From NCBI GenBank assembly GCA_023382535.1, contig JAHDWA010000028.1, forward strand, positions 1 to 64,000: 64,000 nt of DNA, read 5' to 3'. The stretch's first letter is position 1. Each line of letters starts with the position of its first letter. The notes under the pieces were generated by a model that saw only the letters and a list, made by a program, of their open reading frames with translations, was not told where the DNA came from and searched no databases. The stretch is from Anaerolineae bacterium. Its GTDB lineage: Bacteria; Chloroflexota; Anaerolineae; 4572-78; J111. The position numbers and the translations under genes are program-made. Below are positions 15,402 to 24,378 of the stretch, piece after piece.

Positions 15402-16403
15402 TTACTGCACCGGCTTGGCGATGACGATAGCGCGGTGGGTATTATTGGTGTACGGCCAGCATGTCACTAGAGTCAGGCGCTCCTCGTTGAACGGGCCGAT
15501 CCACTTGGCATTCTCGCGGCGGATGGCGTCAGGCTCGCCCTTGTCTTTGACGATAAATTTATCCACGACGGCGTACTGGTAGGGCTGGTCGCCCATATAC
15601 ACGGTAACGATATCGCCGACATTTAAGTCAATGGTGTAGCGAAAAACTTCCCCCTTGATATTATGGTGCCCGGAGAGGACAATATTGCCGCCCTGGCCGG
15701 GCAAAGCAGAGTTTTTGTGCCAGCCGGCGGCGTAATCGGCCACCGTCCAGATATTGGTCGGCACGCCGCTCCGCATTTCGGTGATCCAGCCGACGCCAAT
15801 CACCGGAGCGTCCAGCCCAATACTCTCGGCGACAATCCGGGTAATCGGCGAGGTAGTCTCGGTATCTCCGGGGACAGGGGAAGCCTCCGGCGCTGCAGCG
15901 GCCTCAGCCGGTTCCTCGACCACCAGGGGATTATCTTCCATGGAAAGCATCTCGCTGGCGGCGGCTTCCGGCGTAGGGGTACTTGCCAGGGTAGGGGTAC
16001 TTGTTGGTTCTGGGGTCGGTGTATTTGCCGGGGTAGCTGTTGCTTTACGGGTGTTGGTTGGCTCAACGATTAAAGCATCCCCCAGCTTATGAACAGCCGT
16101 AGGCGATGCGGTGACAAAGATTACCTTGGTGGGGCTGGGCCGAGGTGTTGGTGTTGGAGGTGGTGTTGGTGTGGGCGTCGCCGTCGGGGTCAAATCGGCC
16201 AAAGACACCTCAATGATTCGCGCGGGCGGGGGCTTGTGGACCTCCATCTGGTACTGGACAAACATCCAACTGCCAGTCACCAGCAGCAAAAATCCGGCAG
16301 CAATCAAAACCAGGCTAAAAATTTGCCGGCCCCTGGCCGGAGGGCCAGCCAGAGGCTGCAACTCAGGGGGGGTGGGGAATTGGGTGGATAGATTGTCACT
16401 CAC
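15402..16403 (-). CDS. Sortase with Thr/Pro stalk
   Basis: 333 residues. A membrane helix at about 28-49 is followed by a long Thr/Pro/Ala-rich stalk (70-185) and a sortase domain (187-333). Catalytic residues are visible: H246 in LSGHHN, C315 in TLVTCWPY and R324 in NTHR. This places it among class D/E-like sortases that cleave and transfer surface proteins. No LPxTG substrate is obvious in the window; see the finding on the YLPLILK-type motif. The start is a GTG preceded by AGGAG. It is divergent from the DUF2723 gene, with promoters facing both ways between them. Confidence 0.93.
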   Translation of the reverse strand: MSDNLSTQFPTPPELQPLAGPPARGRQIFSLVLIAAGFLLLVTGSWMFVQYQMEVHKPPPARIIEVSLADLTPTATPTPTPPPTPTPRPSPTKVIFVTASPTAVHKLGDALIVEPTNTRKATATPANTPTPEPTSTPTLASTPTPEAAASEMLSMEDNPLVVEEPAEAAAAPEASPVPGDTETTSPITRIVAESIGLDAPVIGVGWITEMRSGVPTNIWTVADYAAGWHKNSALPGQGGNIVLSGHHNIKGEVFRYTIDLNVGDIVTVYMGDQPYQYAVVDKFIVKDKGEPDAIRRENAKWIGPFNEERLTLVTCWPYTNNTHRAIVIAKPVQ

Positions 16404-16459
16404 CGTATCATCTGGCTCCTAAAGACCGGTTCTGGATTCACCAGGTTAGATAGACAGAC

Positions 16460-16488
16460 ATGGTAACTTTGTCAGGTTAATCTGTCAA
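16460..16488 (-). promoter_or_regulatory. Sortase promoter
   Basis: On the minus strand TTGACA (16488-16483), 17-base spacer and TACCAT (16465-16460), about 57 bases before the sortase start. Confidence 0.5.
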
Positions 16489-16510
16489 GAGAACCTGGGC
16501 CAAAACTCTT

Positions 16511-16539
16511 TTGACAAAGCCTCTGCCCTTTGATATAGT
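16511..16539 (+). promoter_or_regulatory. Promoter of DUF2723 gene
   Basis: TTGACA (16511-16516), exact 17-base spacer and TATAGT (16534-16539), 37 bases before the ATG at 16577. A near-consensus sigma70 promoter. Confidence 0.7.
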
Positions 16540-16576
16540 ACTGCCGCTTCATTAATCATCCCTGAGATTATTGTCC

Positions 16577-18553
16577 ATGATTGCCAAAAATAGAGGGGCG
16601 GCAGGTTACGGAGCGGGCGTGCTGCTGATAGCCGCCGCCCTGTTGTACCTCTTGACGCTGGATAACGGCCTCCGCCCCGACGAGTTGACCGGCGGCGACC
16701 TGATTACCCACCAGTATGCTCAGGCGGAAGGCCGGCCCGGTAATGCTCCGGGCTACCCGCTCTATACGATCGGCGGCTGGCTGTGGTTTCGACTGGGACG
16801 CGCTCTGTTGAGTTGGGCGCTCAATCCCATCCAGATCCTCTCGCTGTATTCGACGCTGTGGGGACTGGTTTCCTTGCTGGTACTGTACCTCATTTTGCTC
16901 CAGGTGACGCGCCGACAGCGGCTCACTGCCTGCCTCTTGACCGCCTTTTATGCCGTCACCTTTTTTTTCTGGTATTACAGCGTCACCACCGAGCAGTACA
17001 CCAGCGCGGTGCTGCAAACCCTGCTGGTCATCTGGCTGGCTTTTCGCTGGGATGACCGGCCCCGCGACTCAACCCTGCTCTGGCTGGCGTTCCTCATTGG
17101 GACGATGCTGGCAAATATGGTCACAACCCTCTTCATCTTGCCGCCCCTGCTGGGGTTTATCTTCACCAAACAAAATCCGTCAAATTTTTTCCAGAGACCC
17201 AAACTCATTTTGCAGGCGCTTGGCCTGGTCTGTTTGCCCCTGCTCAGTTATGCCTACGTGTTTATCAGCGGCGCGCTCCACCCCGAGTGGCGCGGCGTGG
17301 GCGAGTGGCCCACAGCCTGGGCCTGGTTTGTGGACTTCCTGACCATCCCCCAGGGCCGCGATGAACTCGCTCCCGGCCTGGCCCTGCACAGCTTCTTTAC
17401 CGCCGAATTTCCGGCGCTGATGTGGCAAGAGCTAACCTGGCCTATTTTTGTGGGCGGACTCGTCGGGCTGGCCTTTTTGGGCAAACGGCGCGCTATCTTT
17501 TTGTACAGCACCCTGCTGATTTATTTTGTCTTCTGCTGGCTCTATCGCTTCGGCAATTGGTTCCAGGTGATTATTCCGGCCTACCCTATTTTTATCATCG
17601 GTGTTGCGGCGGGAATGAAGCGAATCGGTGAATGGCGAATCGCGAAGGGCGAAGGGCAGATAGCTGATGGCGAAGAGGCGAAGAGGCGAAGAGGCGAAGC
17701 TGCACATCACGCCTCACGCACCACGTTTTACGCTCTCCTAACCCTCCTCGCGATCCTGCTCTTCTACCGCTTCTCCACCAACCTCCCGCGCGCCGACCAG
17801 AGCCATCTACCCGACGATACCGGCCTCGATCCCGGCTGGGCGATCCTGGCCGACCTACCCGCGACACCGGCCGTCATTTCCAGTGTCTTTCCTGAGCAAG
17901 TGGCGCTGCAATATTTAACCCATGTTTGGGGCGCAACTTCGGCTGTTTACCCGGCCCATCCTGGCGACTTTAGCCCACCAAAAGGACAAATTAGCAATTT
18001 GTCCTACTACATTACCCGCCAGGCGGTAGCGGCCGCCCCGGAAGCGGTTCGATTAGAAGAAGCATATCCTCAAGCAGCCGGGGAACAGCTCGTTGCCCTC
18101 TGGCCCGCACCGCGTACTGAACTCCCTGCCAATGCCGTGCCTCTTGACCTGGCCTTTGGCGACACCCTTAAATTGGTTGGCTGGGAGCAAGTGGAGACGG
18201 CTTACCCCCTGCCCCTAGAGGTCACCGGACGGTTGCCACGAGCCAACTGGCAAATTGCCCTTTACTGGCAAACCTCACAGCCGTTACGCGAAGATTATAC
18301 CGTTTCCGTGCGGCCCTTAAGGGGGGGTCAGTTAATTAACGTAAGTGAGACAGCCGTGATTCAGGATCACCAGCCGGTGTGGGGTGTCTATCCAACCAGC
18401 CGCTGGCATCCCGGCGAAGTGGTCCGAGATGTTTACGCGCTTTCGCTGCCGGAGGATCTCACCCCGGAGGCTATCCAGATTGTCGTCTATAAAACCACTG
18501 AGACGGGATTTGAAAATTTGGCCGAGGGAACAATTGCTAGACACAGCAGATAG
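16577..18553 (+). CDS. DUF2723 membrane protein (GT-C glycosyltransferase-like)
   Basis: 658 residues with about ten membrane helices in the first 410 residues and a soluble C-terminal domain. The N-terminal segment with LDNGLRPDELTGGDLITHQY and the NAPGYPLYTIGGWLW loop fit DUF2723, related to lipid-linked-sugar-using protein O-mannosyltransferases. The acidic residues in the first loop are likely catalytic by analogy. Residues about 351-384, before a later helix, are a Lys/Arg/Glu-rich insertion made of GGCGAAGAG and ACGCACC microrepeats. Role in surface glycosylation is inferred. Confidence 0.87.
   Translation: MIAKNRGAAGYGAGVLLIAAALLYLLTLDNGLRPDELTGGDLITHQYAQAEGRPGNAPGYPLYTIGGWLWFRLGRALLSWALNPIQILSLYSTLWGLVSLLVLYLILLQVTRRQRLTACLLTAFYAVTFFFWYYSVTTEQYTSAVLQTLLVIWLAFRWDDRPRDSTLLWLAFLIGTMLANMVTTLFILPPLLGFIFTKQNPSNFFQRPKLILQALGLVCLPLLSYAYVFISGALHPEWRGVGEWPTAWAWFVDFLTIPQGRDELAPGLALHSFFTAEFPALMWQELTWPIFVGGLVGLAFLGKRRAIFLYSTLLIYFVFCWLYRFGNWFQVIIPAYPIFIIGVAAGMKRIGEWRIAKGEGQIADGEEAKRRRGEAAHHASRTTFYALLTLLAILLFYRFSTNLPRADQSHLPDDTGLDPGWAILADLPATPAVISSVFPEQVALQYLTHVWGATSAVYPAHPGDFSPPKGQISNLSYYITRQAVAAAPEAVRLEEAYPQAAGEQLVALWPAPRTELPANAVPLDLAFGDTLKLVGWEQVETAYPLPLEVTGRLPRANWQIALYWQTSQPLREDYTVSVRPLRGGQLINVSETAVIQDHQPVWGVYPTSRWHPGEVVRDVYALSLPEDLTPEAIQIVVYKTTETGFENLAEGTIARHSR
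17627..17728. repeat. Microrepeat insertion inside DUF2723 gene
   Basis: GGCGAATCG and GGCGAAGAG units (17635-17698) followed by ACGCCTCACGCACCACG (17709-17725). Both words recur in intergenic DNA at 19948-19970, 20018-20046 and 47285-47362. The insertion keeps the frame and adds about 34 residues. Confidence 0.75.
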
Positions 18554-18582
18554 CAGATGGATAATTTATCATTCGCCATTCG

Positions 18583-19908
18583 CTATCTTTCCACATTCAT
18601 CTGCATCAGCTCTGCCGCCTCCTCCGGGGTCAACTTGCCCTCAAGAGCCTGGCGCAGTGGCTCACGCATAGCGTTCAGCAGAGCATCTGCATTGACGCCT
18701 AAAGGGACGGTGCGACCGGACAGCAGTTGCTCGGAGCTAAGGCGCAGGGCCGAGTCATTGACAATGAGGGGGTCATCCAGGGCCTCGCGGCGTGTCGGCA
18801 GCAGGCCAAAATTGACCGCTCGATCCAATTGGCGCTTCGGGCGAGTGACGAACTCCAGAAAGGTAGCGGCGGCCAAAGCTCGGTCGCCGCTGGCTTTGCG
18901 GCTGACCGCCCAGTAGCGCACCAATACTAATGGGGCCGCCGGGAGATTCTCCCCCTCCTCAACTACACTGGGCAAGGGTGCGACGCCCCAATTAATGTTA
19001 GCAGCGCGGGCCAGTTCCCCAATGGCCCACTCGCCATCAATAAGCAGAGCCAGTTTACCGGCCAAAAACTGGGCGCGCACCTCATCATAGGTCGCCAGCG
19101 GGGCCAGACTGTTGTCACCTTGCTGCCAGCCCAAATAGAGAGCCAGGGCCTGCTGCATCGCCGGGGTGTCCAGCGTCGGCCGGCCGGCCGGGTTGGTGAG
19201 CCGGCCGCCATAAGCCGACAGCCAGGGCAGCAGCCAAAGCGGGTCGTAGCTGTTGACACCCAGGACGGGTCTCCCTGCTTGCTTGGCCAGCTTGGCCAGT
19301 TCCTCGGTATTCACCGGTGGGACATCCACCAGATCCCGGTTGTAAAACAGCAGCAGATGAAAGCCAGCCGTATCGGAGAGACCCCACACCTCATCTTCTT
19401 GAGTGGCTCCGGTCAAAGTGATCGAGGCAAAACTGTCTAAAAAAGTTGACGAGAAAAAATCAGACATAGGCGCTATTTGCCCGGCCTTCCACAAGCTGCC
19501 CAGCAGCACCGGCGAAACCAAAACCACGTCGAACTGCGTTTCGCCGGCCATGAGTGGGGTCATAAAATTCTCCGGACTGTCGTAATGACGCAGTGTGACC
19601 GTATAGTAGGGGAACTCTTTTTCAAAAGCCTCGACATCCATGACCAGGGCTTGAGTCTGAGCTTCCGGCAAACTCTCCCAAATCAGGAGATTTATCACGG
19701 GCGGAGTTGGGCTGGGAGCCGGGGTACGGGTAGGCGTTGCCGTAGGCCGAGGGGTGGCGGCTGCTCCGGCAGGGGTGGAAGTTCGAGTAGCGGTCGCCGT
19801 CGGCCAGGGCGTGGGCGACGGCGGCGGGGTGGGCGGAACGCAGGCCGCCAGGAGGAACAGCAGCACGATAGGAACCAGCAGAGATTGGTTCAACTTGAGG
19901 GCAAGCAT
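18583..19908 (-). CDS. Extracellular solute-binding lipoprotein
   Basis: A 441-residue lipoprotein with lipobox LLAAC (C23), a Thr/Pro stalk (26-70) and a family 1 solute-binding fold resembling sugar-binding proteins: conserved stretches include VLVSPVLLGSLWKAGQIAPM, WGLSDTAGFHLLLFYNRDL and KLALLIDGEWAIGEL. It should deliver a carbohydrate to an ABC importer, but no permease or ATPase gene is adjacent, so it is an orphan or works with a distant importer. It converges on the DUF2723 gene. Confidence 0.88.
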   Translation of the reverse strand: MLALKLNQSLLVPIVLLFLLAACVPPTPPPSPTPWPTATATRTSTPAGAAATPRPTATPTRTPAPSPTPPVINLLIWESLPEAQTQALVMDVEAFEKEFPYYTVTLRHYDSPENFMTPLMAGETQFDVVLVSPVLLGSLWKAGQIAPMSDFFSSTFLDSFASITLTGATQEDEVWGLSDTAGFHLLLFYNRDLVDVPPVNTEELAKLAKQAGRPVLGVNSYDPLWLLPWLSAYGGRLTNPAGRPTLDTPAMQQALALYLGWQQGDNSLAPLATYDEVRAQFLAGKLALLIDGEWAIGELARAANINWGVAPLPSVVEEGENLPAAPLVLVRYWAVSRKASGDRALAAATFLEFVTRPKRQLDRAVNFGLLPTRREALDDPLIVNDSALRLSSEQLLSGRTVPLGVNADALLNAMREPLRQALEGKLTPEEAAELMQMNVER

Positions 19909-19977
19909 GCCGCCAGTGTAACGCAGCTAAAGGGAGGTGTCAAAAGAGCGAATGGCGAATAGCGAACGACGAATGAA

Positions 19978-20892
19978 TTAATTGAGCCGGGTGGTTTTGG
20001 TTTCTAAAACTGCCAATCGCCTCTTTGCCTCTTCGTCTCTTCGCCCCGCCGCAGGCAGGCCGACCTGCTCTACCAGGAAGCTGGCAGCGACAGCACCGTA
20101 CAGCCCGGCCAGGCGCAGATCGCCGGTCTGAACCCAGCCGGCCAGAAAACCGCCGCAAAACGCATTGCCTGCGCCGGTTGGGTCAACCACCGCAGTGGCA
20201 AAGGCCGGAATGTGCCAGGTTTCACCGCCATCTGCCCGGTGGACGGCAGCTCCCTTTTCCCCCTGCCGCAGGGCCACGATTTCAGCCCCGGCTGCCACCA
20301 GCCGCCGGATTAACTCCAACGGCTCGCCAGGACCGACCAGGGACGCCGCTTCCGCTTCGTTGGGGGAGAAAATCTGCCCGGCAGTGACAAGCGCCCGCAG
20401 TTCAATCTCACTGAGGGGACGAGTGGAGGGCCGGAACGGTTCAATACTGACCACCCCACCGGCGCTTCGCAAAGCTTTAATAAAATCCAGGCCCGGCTCC
20501 TCGGCGTGAAGGCCCAGGTGAAAGCCGCGCGCCCGGCGATAGGTGGGCGGTAGGTCCTCCATCCCGCGTCCCAACTGCGCGCCGATGGCCGGGCCAGGAA
20601 TACGCCAGACCTGCGTCCGGCGGCCATCGGCCTCCAAAATTTGCCAGGCGCGAGGGGTCGGCCATTGGGCAGAATGGCGCAGGCCCTGGGTATCAACACC
20701 GCTGGCCTCCAGCCAGGCCAGGACGGCCGGGGGCAGATCGCTGCCGACACCCCCGATCAAACCTACCCGCTCGGCCCACAGTTTAAGACCAAACGCAGTT
20801 TGGGGGCCGCCGCCGCCCAGGATACCCATGGCCGTTTGGCCGTCGGGAAAAACAATATCGTCAATGATGAGGGAGAAGGCGACAAAATCCAT
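19978..20892 (-). CDS. PfkB-family kinase, Mak32-like
   Basis: 304 residues of the ribokinase/PfkB fold with N-terminal [14 protein letters not shown] and C-terminal [13 protein letters not shown]. The catalytic base of PfkB kinases is the Asp of GAGD; here it is Asn243. The fungal Mak32 group also carries Asn at this site, so activity may be altered or absent. Neighbouring nucleoside hydrolase and PsuG suggest a nucleoside or ribose substrate. The last 20 residues are encoded by a GCCTCTTTGC-type microrepeat and are probably a non-functional extension. Confidence 0.85.
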   Translation of the reverse strand: MDFVAFSLIIDDIVFPDGQTAMGILGGGGPQTAFGLKLWAERVGLIGGVGSDLPPAVLAWLEASGVDTQGLRHSAQWPTPRAWQILEADGRRTQVWRIPGPAIGAQLGRGMEDLPPTYRRARGFHLGLHAEEPGLDFIKALRSAGGVVSIEPFRPSTRPLSEIELRALVTAGQIFSPNEAEAASLVGPGEPLELIRRLVAAGAEIVALRQGEKGAAVHRADGGETWHIPAFATAVVDPTGAGNAFCGGFLAGWVQTGDLRLAGLYGAVAASFLVEQVGLPAAGRRDEEAKRRLAVLETKTTRLN

Positions 20893-20961
20893 GGTTTTCC
20901 TGGGAGACTGGAGGATGGGAAGGCTGGGAGGTTGGCAACTATCCGGTCTTCCAGCCTTAAA

Positions 20962-21909
20962 CTACGCCGTGATACGCTCCCGGTACAGCGCCAACAGCCG
21001 CTCCGAGTCAACGCCCAGGCAGACGTTGACGGCAGATTGGTCGGTCCAGGCGTTAGGCTGGCGCCAGTTTTGGCGGCGGTCCAGGAGGGTCTGCCCGACA
21101 GCAATCCCCTCTGTGATTACACGGAGGGGGCCACGGACAGTCGTGAACAAGGTGGGGTCGAGCAGATAAGCAATGGCTGAAGGATCGTGGGTATGCATGC
21201 CAGCCAAGCCGTGGGTGTCATAGTGAAAATCACGATAAAAGCGGCTGATTGTGTAAATGAATTCAGCGGTAGGTGAACCGGAGGCTTTGAGGTCGGCCAT
21301 GTAATGATCGGTCATGATAGCCTGCATGGTGACATCCAGGCCGACCATCGTTACCGGCCAGGCGGCAGTAAAAACCTTATCGGCGGCATGCGGATCGTTG
21401 ATGATGTTGGCCTCAGCGGCAGGAGTAACATTACCATTAACGGCCGCCGCGCCGCCCATGACCACCACTTCGGCCACATTCTCGACTAAACGGGGCTCCA
21501 GAGCCAAAGCCAGGGCCAGGTTAGTCAGCGGGCCAATCGGCGCCAGGATAATTTCACCCGGATGGGCCATGACCGTTTCTACAATAAACCGGGCCGCAGG
21601 CCGGTCAACGGCGTGCCCTTGCGGCAACGGCAGATTAATGTTACCCAACCCATCCCGGCCGTGGACAAAATCGGCGGGCGGTCCCAGCGGTGCGAGCAGA
21701 GGCGCTTCGGCCCCATACGCTACCGGGATATCAGGACGACCGGCAAACTCCACCAGACGGAGGGCGTTTTGAGTCGCCAAATCGGTGTAAACATTGCCGT
21801 AGATGGTTGTCAATCCTACCAGTTCAATTTCCGGCGATTTTAAAGCCAGGAGGATGGCCATGGCATCGTCCACACCGGGGTCGGTATCAATGATAACTTT
21901 TTTAGACAT
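20962..21909 (-). CDS. Inosine-uridine preferring nucleoside hydrolase
   Basis: 315 residues from ATG 21909 (MSKKVIIDTDPGVDDAMAIL). The DTDPGVDDA motif supplies the calcium-binding aspartates that activate water for N-glycosidic cleavage; the C-terminal THDPSAIAYLLDP adds the last ligand. The reaction is nucleoside plus water to base plus ribose. A longer reading to 21948 runs into an intergenic TTTTGGA repeat and is rejected. It lies between PsuG and the PfkB kinase in a salvage cluster, all on the minus strand. Confidence 0.93.
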   Translation of the reverse strand: MSKKVIIDTDPGVDDAMAILLALKSPEIELVGLTTIYGNVYTDLATQNALRLVEFAGRPDIPVAYGAEAPLLAPLGPPADFVHGRDGLGNINLPLPQGHAVDRPAARFIVETVMAHPGEIILAPIGPLTNLALALALEPRLVENVAEVVVMGGAAAVNGNVTPAAEANIINDPHAADKVFTAAWPVTMVGLDVTMQAIMTDHYMADLKASGSPTAEFIYTISRFYRDFHYDTHGLAGMHTHDPSAIAYLLDPTLFTTVRGPLRVITEGIAVGQTLLDRRQNWRQPNAWTDQSAVNVCLGVDSERLLALYRERITA

Positions 21910-21970
21910 CAGGGATTTTAGATTTTGGACTTTGGATTGAAATTTCACTCTTAAGTGCGGCGGTCAGCCA

Positions 21971-22879
21971 TCAATGGTCGGCGGTCAGAGCTAAGGCGAT
22001 TTGGGCGGCCAGCCGGGCATTATTCAACAACAGGGCGATGTTAGCTTTTTTGCTACGCTCGCCGGAAAGGTCACTGACGCGTTGAAGCAGATAGGGGGTA
22101 ACGGCTTTACCGCTGATGCGGTCGGTTTCGGCATCACGCAGCGCCTGCTCAATGACATTTTGAGCCTCGACGGCGGGCCACTCATCGGCGCTAGGGACTG
22201 GATTGGTAATAAGCGTACCCATCGTTAAACCCATCTGATCATGCGCTTTGAGGATCGCAGCAATTTCCGACACGGTTTCGACCCGTAACTCAAGTGGCAA
22301 ACCGCTGCTGCGAGAGTAAAAGGCTGGAAATTCGTTGGTTTGATAGCCTATCACCAGTACACCTTGCGTCTCAAGCACTTCCAGCGTGAGGGGCAAATCC
22401 AAAATTGCCTTTGCTCCAGCGCAGACCACCGCTACGGGCGTACGACCCAATTCTAATAAATCAGCCGACTCGTCAAAGGGGTGACCGCGATGGACGCCGC
22501 CGATACCACCGGTAGCAAACACCCGAATCCCGGCCCAGTGAGCCACCATCATCGTTCCGGCTACGGTAGTGGCCCCATCTTCACGGCGAGCCACCACGAT
22601 GGGAAAATCTCGGCGCGAGCATTTATGTACATTCCTGGCCGATCCCAAATAGGCCAACTGTTCCGGGGTCAAGCCTACAGTGATTTCACCCCCCAGAATT
22701 GCAATAGTGGCCGGCACTGCGCCCTGCTCGCGCACCGCCGCTTCGATGGCGCGGGCAACTTCGATATTTTCCGGGGCGGGCAGACCGTGTGTAATGACTG
22801 TTGACTCCAACGCCACGACCGCTTTGCCCTGGTCCAGCGCGATTTTTACTTCTGGGTGAAAACGTAACTGTGGAGGCAT
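21971..22879 (-). CDS. psuG: Pseudouridine-5'-phosphate glycosidase
   Basis: 302 residues from ATG 22879, with AAGGA 8 bases upstream. Family stretches ALESTVITHGLPAPENIEVA, AILGGEITVGLT and ATGGIGGVHRG are clear; the Lys in KCSRRDFP is the expected Schiff-base residue. The enzyme splits pseudouridine 5'-phosphate into uracil and ribose 5-phosphate. The usual partner kinase PsuK is not obvious, though two PfkB-family kinases lie in the same cluster and could phosphorylate pseudouridine. Confidence 0.95.
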   Translation of the reverse strand: MPPQLRFHPEVKIALDQGKAVVALESTVITHGLPAPENIEVARAIEAAVREQGAVPATIAILGGEITVGLTPEQLAYLGSARNVHKCSRRDFPIVVARREDGATTVAGTMMVAHWAGIRVFATGGIGGVHRGHPFDESADLLELGRTPVAVVCAGAKAILDLPLTLEVLETQGVLVIGYQTNEFPAFYSRSSGLPLELRVETVSEIAAILKAHDQMGLTMGTLITNPVPSADEWPAVEAQNVIEQALRDAETDRISGKAVTPYLLQRVSDLSGERSKKANIALLLNNARLAAQIALALTADH

Positions 22880-22936
22880 GCTGTTGTTCCTTGCTGCCTG
22901 AGGGGACAAACTAAAGCTTGTCCGACTCTCTTGTTC

Positions 22937-24262
22937 TTACGGATTATAAACCTGAATCCGCTTATCCGGCACGCGTTGGGCCAACCGTTCCATACTGCGG
23001 TTAACCCGGCGAATGATTTCAGCTTTATCCAGGGTTAAGATACGACGGTCGCGCATAATAATTTCACCATTGACGATAACCGTCTGAACATCACTGGCCC
23101 GGGTGTTGTAAACCAGGCTGGCGGTCAGGCTGTGTAACGGTTGGTGATGCGCTGCGCTCAAGTCCACCAAAATCACATCGGCCAGGTAACCGGGAGTGAT
23201 TTGTCCAATCTTATCGGCCAGACCCACCACAGCGGCGCTACTGCGGGTGGCAATCTCCAGGGCCTGGGGAATCGTCATAATTTCCGGATTGCGGGCTTCG
23301 TGCTTTTGGAGCATAGCCATTAAACGCAGGCTCTCAAAAATATCGAGCGTGTTGTTACTAACTGCACCATCGGTGGCCAGGCCGACCGGGATGCCGGCCT
23401 CGCGCAGCGGCAGGATGGGGGTCAGGCCCATCCCCAGCTTGAGATAAGTTTTGGGGGCGTGAGCAATTCCGACCGGAGCGGCGGCTTGTCTGAGCAGGTC
23501 AATGTCTTGGGGAAGGAGACCGCAGCCGTGGGCAATGATGAGCGGCACATCCAACACGCCGGTTTGGGCCAAAACTTGAATGGGCGTGAGGCCACGCTTC
23601 TGCAAGCTGGCCTGCGTCTGGCCCATCTCTTCGGCGGCGTGAAGGTGAATCCCGACACCCAGGCGCTCGGCGTGAGCCACAGTTGCCCGAAGAAAATCAT
23701 CATCACAAGTATATGGCGCATGGGGGGCCATCCAGGTCGTAATCCGGCCACCGGCCTGACCTTGCCAGCGTTCGACAAATGCAGCCGTTTGATCCAGAGC
23801 TCCATAGCCCTGGCTGCCAAACACAGCCCAGCCCAGCACTGCCCGCGCCCCGGCCTGTTCGACCGCTTTGGCAGCCTGATCCATGTAAAAGTAGTGGTCG
23901 GCAACCGTAGTTATACCGGCTTCGATCATCTCCACCAGGCCAAGCAGCATCCCCCAGTAAACATCTTCTTCGACCAGGTTGCTTTCCAGCGGCCACATAA
24001 ACTCATTGAACCAGCGCTCAATCGAGACATCTTCAGCCAGGCCCCGAAAAATAACCATCGGCACATGGGCATGAGTATTGATCAGGCCGGGCATGGCCAG
24101 CATCGCCCGGCCTTCAAGCAGCTCGTGAGCCTGGCCAAGATCAACTTGGCCCGTCGGTTGGAGATCAACGATCTTGCCGGCGTCAATCACCAGGTCATAG
24201 TTGCGCTGGATGTTGTTAGTTGGGGTCAAGATATGGCAATCGTGGATAATCAGGTCATACAT
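22937..24262 (-). CDS. Amidohydrolase, MTA/SAH deaminase-like
   Basis: 441 residues of the metal-dependent amidohydrolase superfamily. Metal ligands are visible in INTHAHVPM, GVGIHLHAAEE, IIAHGCGL and GLATDGAVSNN. The overall pattern fits the SsnA/TrzN/MtaD branch, including 5-methylthioadenosine/S-adenosylhomocysteine deaminases. Guanine or other aminohydrolase activity cannot be excluded. The context of nucleoside-degrading enzymes supports a nucleobase or nucleoside deaminase. Confidence 0.88.
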   Translation of the reverse strand: MYDLIIHDCHILTPTNNIQRNYDLVIDAGKIVDLQPTGQVDLGQAHELLEGRAMLAMPGLINTHAHVPMVIFRGLAEDVSIERWFNEFMWPLESNLVEEDVYWGMLLGLVEMIEAGITTVADHYFYMDQAAKAVEQAGARAVLGWAVFGSQGYGALDQTAAFVERWQGQAGGRITTWMAPHAPYTCDDDFLRATVAHAERLGVGIHLHAAEEMGQTQASLQKRGLTPIQVLAQTGVLDVPLIIAHGCGLLPQDIDLLRQAAAPVGIAHAPKTYLKLGMGLTPILPLREAGIPVGLATDGAVSNNTLDIFESLRLMAMLQKHEARNPEIMTIPQALEIATRSSAAVVGLADKIGQITPGYLADVILVDLSAAHHQPLHSLTASLVYNTRASDVQTVIVNGEIIMRDRRILTLDKAEIIRRVNRSMERLAQRVPDKRIQVYNP

Positions 24263-24378
24263 TGAGCGGCTTATCCCTTATTATAGTTGACTGTGAGGTC
24301 GCAGGCTACCGACGTCTGACCGGCAACCGTCATCGCCGGTCTAACAACTACCCTTGCAGCGATCAGAATCACTGGTGA

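Noticed and set aside
17627..17728. CRISPR-like or VNTR array
   Set aside because: Units are 7-9 bases and inside a coding frame, with no spacers.
23459..24265. 268-residue plus-strand reading frame opposite the amidohydrolase
   Set aside because: Antisense shadow of a gene with clear metal-binding motifs.
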